A stretch of 64,000 nt of DNA from the NCBI GenBank assembly GCA_021732665.1, contig JAKFUL010000001.1:62001-126000 (forward strand). The letters are read 5' to 3'. Below are positions 25,169-33,321 of the stretch, piece by piece (the first letter of the stretch is position 1; each line of letters starts with the position of its first letter). The translations under genes were made by a program, and so were the position numbers. This DNA is from Acetobacteraceae bacterium (GTDB lineage: Bacteria; Pseudomonadota; Alphaproteobacteria; Acetobacterales; Acetobacteraceae). A model generated the notes under the pieces. That model had not been told where the DNA came from, ran no database searches, and saw nothing but the letters and a program-made list of their open reading frames with translations.

Positions 25169-26449
25169 ATGCCGCGCCCTCGCTCAAGCAATCCCAGATC
25201 CAATGTTGCGAACGTTCGCCTAACGGATGAAGAGCACGCGGACATGGAGAATTGCGCAGCGCGTCTCGGCTACAAAAATATCTCCGAGTATCTGCGGTCT
25301 CTTCATGAAGCCGCCCACAAGAACGTCGCCAAAGATAAGTCCGAAGGAGCCGAGACTGAGGACGTGGCGAATATATACCCGAAAAAACTCGTTCGTTCGT
25401 TCCACAAGACAAGCCTGGGCGAAATCATGTGGGGGGATAGCCGGGCCTGGTTGCTCAACGTCGCCAAGCCTGGCTCCGTTGATTTGATCATGACGAGCCC
25501 GCCTTTCGGCCTAGTGCGGAAAAAAAGCTACGGCAACGAGGACGCAGATTTCTATTGCGATTGGTTCCGCCCGTTCGCTGAAGGCTTCCGGCGTGTCCTG
25601 TCGGATCAAGGGAGCCTGGTCATCGATATCGGGGGCTCATGGATACCTGGGCAGCCGACCCGCAGCCTGTATCACTTCAAGCTTCTTATCATGCTAGTCG
25701 AGGAGTTCGGTTTTCATCTCTGCCAGGAGCACTACTGGTGGAACCCCTCGAAGCTTCCGTCGCCGGCCGAATGGGTCAACATCCGCAGGATCCGCGTTAA
25801 GGACGCAGTCAACTCGATTTGGTGGCTTTCCAAGACGCCCTGGCCCAAGGCCAGCAACCGCCGCGTCTTACAGCCTTACAGCAAGTCGATGCAGGACCTT
25901 CTTGCGAACGGCTATGTGGCGAAGCTCCGTCCATCGGGCCACGACATCTCCGATAAATTTTCGCGCGACAACGGCGGCTCCGTGCCGCCCAACTTGTTGG
26001 CCGTCGCCAACACGGAATCCAACGGGCGTTATCAAGACTATTGCAGAGAGAAGAACCTCCCAATTCATCCCGCCCGCTTCCCGGCGGCATTGCCTGAGTA
26101 TTTTATCCGAATGCTTACTGACGCTGGCGACTTTGTGGTCGATCCGTTTGGCGGATCATGCGTGACAGGCGCTGTCGCCGAGGCGCTTGAGCGCAAATGG
26201 ACCTGTTGCGAACTCGATGAGGGGTATCTTGCCGGCGCCATGGCACGCTTCATGCCGCGCCCGCAGCCACTCCCGAATGGCAAGGAGGTGGTTTATGAGA
26301 TTGCCCCGCCTTGCGCGCTGCCACTCGATTTGTCGCACAAGCTTCCGGCTGATGGAGGCCGCAGCCGTCCCCCCGAAACAGGCAAGACGTTCGGCGCAAT
26401 CAGTGGCGAAGCCTCTCAGCCCAAGCGCCGAGCTGGCCTTGCCGGATAG
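25169..26449 (+). CDS. RHH-like DNA methyltransferase (SPPF type)
   Basis: A 426-residue enzyme. Residues about 10-50 (NVRLTDEEHADMENCAARLG) look like a ribbon-helix-helix DNA-binding segment. The methyltransferase has motif IV MTSPPFGLVRKKS near residue 108 and motif I DPFGGSCVTGAVAEAL near the C-terminal third, the beta-class order; SPPF is usual for N4-cytosine methylases. An ACAGGA ribosome site precedes the ATG. The 3' end overlaps the convergent nuclease gene by 50 bases. It is taken as the protective half of the restriction module that follows. Confidence 0.87.
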   Translation: MPRPRSSNPRSNVANVRLTDEEHADMENCAARLGYKNISEYLRSLHEAAHKNVAKDKSEGAETEDVANIYPKKLVRSFHKTSLGEIMWGDSRAWLLNVAKPGSVDLIMTSPPFGLVRKKSYGNEDADFYCDWFRPFAEGFRRVLSDQGSLVIDIGGSWIPGQPTRSLYHFKLLIMLVEEFGFHLCQEHYWWNPSKLPSPAEWVNIRRIRVKDAVNSIWWLSKTPWPKASNRRVLQPYSKSMQDLLANGYVAKLRPSGHDISDKFSRDNGGSVPPNLLAVANTESNGRYQDYCREKNLPIHPARFPAALPEYFIRMLTDAGDFVVDPFGGSCVTGAVAEALERKWTCCELDEGYLAGAMARFMPRPQPLPNGKEVVYEIAPPCALPLDLSHKLPADGGRSRPPETGKTFGAISGEASQPKRRAGLAG

Positions 26450-27641
26450 AGGCGAAGTCGCAGATCATTGGCACGTCCGCCGGCAAAGGCTCAGGTGCCG
26501 CAAGGCCTTCCAGCCCTTGGCTGACCGCCACCAGGCTCCGCCCGAGCAGCGGGCCAGTTTCCTCGATTGGGTGATAGAGTCGTGCGTAACGAACCAATTG
26601 TTCGACGGCGCTACGCACCCGGTCGGATGCATCTTCTGCCGTGAGGTATTTGACCTCGATGACGGCCGCCACACTGCGGCGGTCGTTGTCGATTACCACG
26701 AGGTCCGGTCGGTCTGACGATGCCGAGAGGCTGTAGGAAGCCAGGATGTTGCGGACGACTTGTTCAGAAGGTTCGATCTCTGGCGGCCGATAGAGGTCTG
26801 TCCGCGATTGCCAATAGACCGCGTAGCGCCCGACGCGCGCGATCGGGATACTGGTATCGCCCATGAGCAGATTCAGTGTGAGTGCCCCACCCTCACTTGC
26901 TGCGAGAGCTTCGGCGACGCTGAACGCGATCGCCAGCTCATACCGCCGCCAGGTTTCAAGGGGAGCCAGCAATGTGTGCCGCAGCAGGGTTGCGATCGTC
27001 TCAGGATCGCCGGCTTCGATCCTCAACAATGCCTCGTAGGCATCGCGCGCGCGCCGATAGATCTCCCGTCGTGACCGCCCCGCCTCAAGCAATGCAGATG
27101 CGCCAGGCCGCTTCGCCGCCAAGGTGTCCGCTGCGATAAGACCGATCGCTTGGATACGACGAACCTGTTCCAGGGTCTGGACGTTTGTCGTGACCGTCTC
27201 CCGATAGGATGCACTTGCCGGCAACATGGCCGTGAAACGCATCCCGAGCGACCACGCTTGCATCAGTACCCAGATCAAGACTTGGTTCGGGCCGGAATGG
27301 TAGGAACGAAGCGGTTCGTCGCTAACCATGGCCGTGGTGAGTCCTGTCATGCGCCGATGCAGCAAGGTAGCACGCGCATCAATCCGGCCCCTCACCATGC
27401 CGTCTTCGATCCGGCGCGTGGTGCTCAGCATCGATTGGATTTCATGGCGATGCTGAAGGACGTAAATCGCGAGATCGCGCACGACTGGCGAGAACGCCCA
27501 ATGCAGCCTCAACAGGTCCCGATCACGTGCTGCATCAACATACGGCCGCTTGGCACCAGCTTCGGCTGCTGCCCGAAAATATCGCAGGAGGAATCTCGCG
27601 ATATGGTCCGTGATTTCGGAGTCGTCGACGAATACCGCCAT
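26400..27641 (-). CDS. McrC-like protein with PD-(D/E)XK nuclease
   Basis: A 413-residue protein. Residues 313-331 give a clear nuclease core, DLVVID then AVIEVKY (Asp313, Glu329, Lys331), followed by SAVEQLVRYARLYHP, as in the McrC/LlaJI group. The first 300 residues are helical (YRRARDAYEALLRIEAGD) and resemble no family I know. It is two bases downstream of the AAA+ gene. It would be the DNA-cutting subunit driven by the McrB-like ATPase. Confidence 0.75.
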   Translation of the reverse strand: MAVFVDDSEITDHIARFLLRYFRAAAEAGAKRPYVDAARDRDLLRLHWAFSPVVRDLAIYVLQHRHEIQSMLSTTRRIEDGMVRGRIDARATLLHRRMTGLTTAMVSDEPLRSYHSGPNQVLIWVLMQAWSLGMRFTAMLPASASYRETVTTNVQTLEQVRRIQAIGLIAADTLAAKRPGASALLEAGRSRREIYRRARDAYEALLRIEAGDPETIATLLRHTLLAPLETWRRYELAIAFSVAEALAASEGGALTLNLLMGDTSIPIARVGRYAVYWQSRTDLYRPPEIEPSEQVVRNILASYSLSASSDRPDLVVIDNDRRSVAAVIEVKYLTAEDASDRVRSAVEQLVRYARLYHPIEETGPLLGRSLVAVSQGLEGLAAPEPLPADVPMICDFASIRQGQLGAWAERLRH

Positions 27642-27643
27642 GG

Positions 27644-28789
27644 TTATATGGCGACGCTGAGTAGCCTACGACTGAGCCCGATTGCTTCGATACTCTCGGG
27701 CGGCAGGGCGAGCGCACCGATCACCGCGTTGATGATGCCTTCCGCTTCATGCCTGAGGATGCCATCCAGGATCGGCAGGAAGAACAGATCGAAGGCATCG
27801 AGATAAGCCGTCTTGAGATCGCCCACCGGAGGTCCTAGGAGGTCAGCCTCTGGTTCCATGATGCGGATCGCTTTGATGGCGTCGATGACCGGCGCCGGCC
27901 CGATGGTCCGGACAAGGTTGACGGCATCCCAGATGGCCGCAAGCGGCGGTGTTCCGGCCGAGGGTGCCGCCTCCTCCTTCAGAACTTTCTCAACGTAGCT
28001 CCGCACGAAGCCTGCCGGGTTGCGCGGAGCATCGACATATATCCAGCCGAACCGGCGGCTCAGGGCATAGCTCATCTGGTAGAGCGACGCCTTATCCACG
28101 GAGTTAATGGTGGCAATCAGTCGCCATGCCGTCCCCGGCGCGAACTCATGGATGGCCGGGTTCTCTTTCCACTCCGGGAGGATTTGATACTGCGGGCTCT
28201 CCGCTTCCGCCACGACAGTCCGATAGGGCAACGTCGTCGCTTGACCCGACAGAACCGTAAAGAGGGGGCCAATCACCTTGTCGATGTCGCACCGATTGAG
28301 CTCGTCGATGACGAGCGGCCGATCGAAGTTCTGCAGCAGGACGCCCGGGAAGAATTTCACGGTTCCGTTCGCAAGCGGCTGGTAGCCGCCGATAATATCT
28401 TGCGAGCTCCAATCAGCCGATCCTGTGATTAAGACCCATTTGCGTCCGTTGAGGACACCCGCTACGCGACGAGCAAGCGTTGTTTTGCCCGTGCCCGGCG
28501 GCCCGTAAAACATCAGGTGTTGCTTGCCGCCATTCACTGCCGCCTCAATCTGGCGATAGACGCTCGGATCAATGCCAATGAGATCATCGAAGGGCGGCAG
28601 CTTGAGCAGTTCGCCATTCACCAGCCCGCCCGTATCTTCACCTTCAGCATCGGACGCTTCGAGCGCAGCGGCTACGCGTTCATGCCGGGTCGTGGTACCG
28701 GCGCGGTCATACGCGGCGGCGATCGCGGCCTTTAGTTGATCGCGATCGTCCTCATCGAGGAGGCTGAAGACGGGAACAGGCTTACTCAT
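27644..28789 (-). CDS. McrB-like AAA+ ATPase
   Basis: A 381-residue MoxR/McrB-group ATPase. Walker A YGPPGTGKTTLARRV spans residues 95-109, Walker B is RPLVIDELNRCDIDKVIG, and sensor/arginine-finger region is LIATINSVDKASLYQMSYAL then SRRFGWIYVD. It has no DNA-recognition N-terminus, which is encoded separately just upstream. In McrBC-type systems this subunit translocates along or loops DNA and activates the nuclease. The start overlaps the upstream gene by 8 bases. Confidence 0.88.
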   Translation of the reverse strand: MSKPVPVFSLLDEDDRDQLKAAIAAAYDRAGTTTRHERVAAALEASDAEGEDTGGLVNGELLKLPPFDDLIGIDPSVYRQIEAAVNGGKQHLMFYGPPGTGKTTLARRVAGVLNGRKWVLITGSADWSSQDIIGGYQPLANGTVKFFPGVLLQNFDRPLVIDELNRCDIDKVIGPLFTVLSGQATTLPYRTVVAEAESPQYQILPEWKENPAIHEFAPGTAWRLIATINSVDKASLYQMSYALSRRFGWIYVDAPRNPAGFVRSYVEKVLKEEAAPSAGTPPLAAIWDAVNLVRTIGPAPVIDAIKAIRIMEPEADLLGPPVGDLKTAYLDAFDLFFLPILDGILRHEAEGIINAVIGALALPPESIEAIGLSRRLLSVAI

Positions 28790-30224
28790 CGGAGCCTCCG
28801 GCCGGCGCGACGTTGATCAGCTTCCGCAGCGCTTCCGTGGCATCGCGATACGAGACGGTTTTTGAGGTTCCCTCGACACTAAATGAGAGTTGCTCTTCGC
28901 CCGTGTTGAGACAGAGGAGCCCAGCAAAGATGTAGGGCTGTCCCCGTTTCATGTAGGAGAGGATTCCGGTTTCAGTGTCGAGGTTATCGAACGCTTCGCC
29001 CGAGGAGCCCGGCTCTAGCCCGCCCGGGAAGCAGAACAGGAGCAGCCACTCCCATCGCTCGGCCTCTTGGTACTGGCCTTCCCCAAGCTTGATGATCGGC
29101 AGGATGCGGACCGCTAGTGCACCAGAATTGCCGCCTTTAGTGTTGGCGTAGCCAATGACGCCTGCCCGGTGCTGAACGGGCACGCTTGCCATGAGGTCCG
29201 GCCCGGTCGCGTCGAAGTGAATGAGCCAACGCGGCGGCTTGCTGGTCACGAAGGTAACGTTGGCCCAGAAGCCCGTGGTCGGATCGATTGCTCGCTTTTG
29301 ATCTAGCTTCTTGAGGTCCCGGCCAGATTGATTGAGCTGAAGGCCGCGATCCGTCAGGTAGGTATCGAGCCATGATGTGAAGTCTTTGACGCTGCCTTCG
29401 CGCAGCGTCGTGAACCAGAGATTTTTGGTGTCGTCATCGTAGAAGTCGATTTCCTGCGTGCCGCGTTCGGCTTCAAGTGCGGCACGGATTTTCGAGATCG
29501 CACGGTCGTACTCCCCGAGGCTCGGCGAGCGGGACTTGATCACGTCATCAGTGCCGAGCTTGCCTTTCAGCGACGCATAGATTTGCCGCTTGTGATCCTT
29601 CGAGAGGTTCCGTTCGAGGTGGTCCGGGAACAAGAAATATAGGATCGCCCCCCGTACCAAACGCCGGTCTGAGCCACCCTGGCCGTCGAGCCAGTCCATG
29701 AAGGACCACGGCACGTCCTCCTGGACAAGCCGCCCTTGTTCGGCCGGAGGCAGGGATTTGAAGGCGACGAAAACCCGGATCAGATATTCATATTCGGATG
29801 GTCGATGGGTGAAATACGCTGCTCCGGGATGGCCGACGCCGTGCAGATGCGCGTCATCGAGGAAGGGTGTGTCCGGAATACCTTCGCCTGACCAGGACCA
29901 CACCTTGGAAATCTGATCCCGCTTAGTGGCGCCAGACAGCGTGCGACCGCTCGGGAAGAGGTGCAGGAACCACAAGACTTCGGCTGCAAGTTGCGTGGTA
30001 GCCGCCGGCGCGCCCCTGAGCTGCTCTTCCAGCTTGTCGAGGAAGTCGCGCTTACCGGCGATCGGATGATCGGCATAACGCGTCAGGAGGTCGCTAAGGT
30101 TTGGAAGCGTCCAGAGCGCGTGATCGGTCAAGATTGAGGCCGAGCCTAGAAAACAGCGCTCCCGCCAGGCATCTCCAGCTGCCAAGACGGGGCTAACTTC
30201 GGGATCACCAGTCCAACGAGACAC
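28782..30224 (-). CDS. McrB N-terminal-like protein
   Basis: A 480-residue protein. The pattern LPNLSDLLTRYADHPIAGK, AAEVLWFLHLFPSG, TKRDQISKVWSWSGEGIPD and HRPSEYEYLIRVFVAFKSLP is the one found at the N-terminus of long McrB-like ATPases, here as a separate protein. The C-terminal half (TFVTSKPPRWLIHFDATGP; LPIIKLGEGQYQEAERWEWL) may hold the sequence-reading domain. The start is GTG, well placed after GGAGGAAG. First gene of the three-gene restriction unit. Confidence 0.7.
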   Translation of the reverse strand: MSRWTGDPEVSPVLAAGDAWRERCFLGSASILTDHALWTLPNLSDLLTRYADHPIAGKRDFLDKLEEQLRGAPAATTQLAAEVLWFLHLFPSGRTLSGATKRDQISKVWSWSGEGIPDTPFLDDAHLHGVGHPGAAYFTHRPSEYEYLIRVFVAFKSLPPAEQGRLVQEDVPWSFMDWLDGQGGSDRRLVRGAILYFLFPDHLERNLSKDHKRQIYASLKGKLGTDDVIKSRSPSLGEYDRAISKIRAALEAERGTQEIDFYDDDTKNLWFTTLREGSVKDFTSWLDTYLTDRGLQLNQSGRDLKKLDQKRAIDPTTGFWANVTFVTSKPPRWLIHFDATGPDLMASVPVQHRAGVIGYANTKGGNSGALAVRILPIIKLGEGQYQEAERWEWLLLFCFPGGLEPGSSGEAFDNLDTETGILSYMKRGQPYIFAGLLCLNTGEEQLSFSVEGTSKTVSYRDATEALRKLINVAPAGGSDE

Positions 30225-30582
30225 TCTTCCTCCGGGAAGCTTTTACTTCCAATAAAAAAATCACTTAAAAACCTATCTCGCTTATTAGATTAGAACTCAG
30301 CGGTCTATGGGACCAGCGTCGCGACCAAGCGACGAGGACGATGATGTCGTGAACGGCGGCCATGCGCAACGACCCCCTAGACAGAGATAGGCTGTCAGCG
30401 TGGATAGCCCGGGTATCTCACCGAGTCATCGGGCGGGTTGAGCATCGCATGCTGCCCGCCGGCGGCAGCGGCGCGGCCCGCCCTCGGCCTCGACTGCGCC
30501 AATAAGCTGGTCTCCAAATGGGCTGGAGCGCGGTGCGGACCATAATGCCGGCACTTTCCTTTGTTTCGGTCCTGGCACCAGG
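30225..30582. other. Intergenic region, AT-rich promoter for the restriction unit
   Basis: Positions 30240-30300 are AT-rich (runs such as AATAAAAAAAT), on the minus strand just before the GTG at 30224, so the restriction operon promoter is probably here. I see no exact -35/-10 pair. The remaining about 280 bases up to the AddB-like gene are GC-rich and show no gene. Confidence 0.45.
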
Positions 30583-30627
30583 ATGCCTCTCAATGAACGT
30601 CTCTTCCTGCCCGCACGGAGTCGCCGC

Positions 30628-33321
30628 ATGAACCCGCCGCTGACCGAGGCCGTGCTGGGCATCGCGTGTGACCGCGGCGCCTGGCCGGAGGCCGCGAACG
30701 CCGGCGAGGCCGCTTGCGGCACCCCCGTGCTTGGCCCGATCGGGCTGCTGCGAGTAATCGAGACGGCGCTCGGCCTGGGCGGCCCCGAGGCTCCGATGGC
30801 CACCCGCCTGGCGGCCTGGCGCGCCAAGCTGGAGGCAGCGGGGGCGGGGCGCTTTTGGGACGAGAGCTTCGCGCAAGACCCCCTGGCGACGGCCGAGTCG
30901 CTGCTCGCTTGGCGCGATGGACTCGTCGAGGCCGGCTGGCAGGCGGCAACAACGCCGGGTCTACCTCGCCTGCGCGACCTTGCCGACGCCGAGCTGGCCG
31001 GACCAGCGCTCCCGGCCGGGTATCCCGACAGGCTGGCCGCTGCACTCGCGGAACTCACCTCGGCAGCGCCGCGGACGCTCGTGGCGCGTCTGCGCCTGCT
31101 CGACGCGCGGGAGCACCTGCCGCCCAGCCTCGCGCGGCTGGTCGCGGCGCTCGAAGCGCGCGGCACGCTGGTGGCGACGGAGGCCGAGCCGTTCTCGCCC
31201 GCCCTCGGCGATCTCGGCGCAGCGCAGGACGCGCTTCGGATGGGTGCCGGCGCGCAGCTCACTGGTGATGGCCGGTTTGCGCTGTTGACCGCTGAGACCG
31301 AGACGGCCGCCGCCGAAGCGCTTGCCGATTGGCTCGCGGTCGGCGGCGCTGCGGGCCGCACCGCGATCATCGCCGACCGCTCGACCGCAGCGCTGGATGC
31401 TGCGCTGGCGCGGCGCGGTCTGCCCGCGCTCGGGGTCTCGCGCGCATCGCCGCAGCGAGGTGTGCTGCAACTCCTGCCGCTGGCCCTGGCGACGCGCTGG
31501 CGGCCTTTCGACGCGATACGGATGCTGCAACTGCTCCAGGCGCGGCCCTCGCCTTTGCCGCGTGAGATCCGCCACGTGCTCGCGAACGCGCTGGTCGCCG
31601 CGCCGGGCCGAGGGGGGCCGGATTGGGGGGCGGCACTAACGGACGGAAAGGCCGCCTTCGCCGCGCGGCTGACGACCGAAGAGGCCGACACGCCAACCCG
31701 CAAGGCCGCGCCACGCCTCACGCGTGCGTTGGCGCGTGTGGCCGCGCTGGTCGAGGCGCCGCTGGAGGATCCCATCGCCGGAATGCCGGTCGAGACGCTG
31801 CGCGCCCTATGCGGCCTACTAGCAGCCTGGGCCACCGAGCAGGGCCGCGGCGAGGATCCGCTGTTCACCGCGCTGGCTGGCGCCGCCCGCACGCTGGCCG
31901 AGGCGGCGCTGGCCAGCGGCCGCTCGAACATGCCGCGGGTCGAGTTGGAGCGGCTGGTCGGCGTGGCGCTTGAGAACGGCGTGCCCGATCCAGCAGTGGC
32001 GGAGGAGGCCGCGCCCTGGTTCCTGCTGCGCGACCCGGCGGGGCTGTGGGATTATGTCGATACCGTCGTCTGGTGGGGGCTCGGGCAGCCGAGCCTGCCC
32101 GCACGGCGCCCCTGGAGTCGCGCCGAGAGCCTTGCGCTGGCCGGAGTTGGCGTTGCCCTGCCCGAGCCCGCGACGGCGCTAGCCGCGCTGTCTGCTGGCT
32201 GGCGGCGGCCGCTACTGTTCGCGCGGCAGCGTGCCCTGCTGGTCGCCGTACCGGAACCGGGAGCCGCCGACGCCCGCCGTCACCCGCTGCTCGACGAATT
32301 GCGAGAAATGCTGGCGGGCGCGCCGTCGGCGGTGAAGCCCCAGGCTGAGCCCCTGCTCGGCGACCCGGCCGCAAAGCTGATGGGCACGAAGCTCGCGCGT
32401 GTGCCTCTGGAATCCGCGGCTCTGCCTCAGGCCCGCGCGGTCTGGACGATACCCGCCAAGGCAGTGTCGATACGTCCAGTGGAGTCCGCCTCCTCGCTGG
32501 AGCGGCTGCTCGGCTGCGCCTATGGCTGGGTCGGTCACTATGCGGCCCGCCTGCGGCCCGGTCGTGCGGCGGAGGTGCCGCAGGGCGCGCAGCTTGTCGG
32601 CCTGCTGGCGCACCGGCTGGCACAGGAGATTTTCACGCCGGGCACGCCGCCAGCGCCGGGTGCAGCCCGGGCGGCGGCCGAGGCAAGGCTGCCAGGGCTG
32701 CTCGACGAGATGGCGGCGCCGCTGCTCGCCCCTGGGGCGGCCGGGGAGTTAGCACGCCTGCGCACCGACCTGCCGCGCGCGATGGAGGCGCTGGCGTTGC
32801 TGATCGCCAAGCACGGCCTGACCATCACCGGCACCGAGGTGGCGCGGGAGACCAAGGCGGCGCTGGGCCCGGGCCAGGATATCGCCGGCACGATCGACCT
32901 GCTGCTGGCCCGCCCGGACGGCCGCGCCGCCGTGCTCGACATGAAATGGGCAGGCACAGACCGCTATCGCCGCGCCGAGGTGCTCGAAGGTCGCGCGGTT
33001 CAGCTCGCCGCTTATGTCGGGCTGGTGGGCGCGGGTGAGGATGCGGGCTTCTTCATGCTCGCGCAGTGCCGTGTGCTGGCCACCGACGCCTCGCTCTTCG
33101 GCGGTCGGCCGGCGCCGGGGCTGCCCGATACCTGGCAGCGCACGCTCTTGGCGCGGCAGGCCCGACTGGCGACCATCGGTGCCGGTACGCTGCACGCGAT
33201 AGGCATCGGCTGGGACGACAGGAAAAAGCCCGACGATCCCGATGCTGCGGCGGTCCGGACGAACCCACCCTGTCGCTACTGCGCGCTGCCCAGATTGTGC
33301 GGCAAGGAGGCGATGCGATGA
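30628..33321 (+). CDS. AddB-like protein with PD-(D/E)XK nuclease
   Basis: An 897-residue protein from MNPPLTEAVLGIACDRG; an in-frame ATG at 30583 would add 15 residues. The C-terminal third is an AddB-type nuclease: SASSLERLLGCAYGWVGHY with the first Fe-S cysteine, GTIDLLLARPDGRAAVLDMKW with catalytic Asp and D-x-K, QLAAYVGLVG, and a terminal CRYCALPRLCG. No P-loop is visible at the N-terminus, as in AddB. It is followed by an AddA-like helicase with an ATGA overlap. It resembles accessory rather than standard chromosomal AddB. Confidence 0.8.
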   Translation: MNPPLTEAVLGIACDRGAWPEAANAGEAACGTPVLGPIGLLRVIETALGLGGPEAPMATRLAAWRAKLEAAGAGRFWDESFAQDPLATAESLLAWRDGLVEAGWQAATTPGLPRLRDLADAELAGPALPAGYPDRLAAALAELTSAAPRTLVARLRLLDAREHLPPSLARLVAALEARGTLVATEAEPFSPALGDLGAAQDALRMGAGAQLTGDGRFALLTAETETAAAEALADWLAVGGAAGRTAIIADRSTAALDAALARRGLPALGVSRASPQRGVLQLLPLALATRWRPFDAIRMLQLLQARPSPLPREIRHVLANALVAAPGRGGPDWGAALTDGKAAFAARLTTEEADTPTRKAAPRLTRALARVAALVEAPLEDPIAGMPVETLRALCGLLAAWATEQGRGEDPLFTALAGAARTLAEAALASGRSNMPRVELERLVGVALENGVPDPAVAEEAAPWFLLRDPAGLWDYVDTVVWWGLGQPSLPARRPWSRAESLALAGVGVALPEPATALAALSAGWRRPLLFARQRALLVAVPEPGAADARRHPLLDELREMLAGAPSAVKPQAEPLLGDPAAKLMGTKLARVPLESAALPQARAVWTIPAKAVSIRPVESASSLERLLGCAYGWVGHYAARLRPGRAAEVPQGAQLVGLLAHRLAQEIFTPGTPPAPGAARAAAEARLPGLLDEMAAPLLAPGAAGELARLRTDLPRAMEALALLIAKHGLTITGTEVARETKAALGPGQDIAGTIDLLLARPDGRAAVLDMKWAGTDRYRRAEVLEGRAVQLAAYVGLVGAGEDAGFFMLAQCRVLATDASLFGGRPAPGLPDTWQRTLLARQARLATIGAGTLHAIGIGWDDRKKPDDPDAAAVRTNPPCRYCALPRLCGKEAMR

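Noticed and set aside
30426-31931. 501-codon minus frame opposite the AddB-like gene
   Set aside because: Ser/Ala/Arg-rich low-complexity product with no family, antisense to a recognisable gene.
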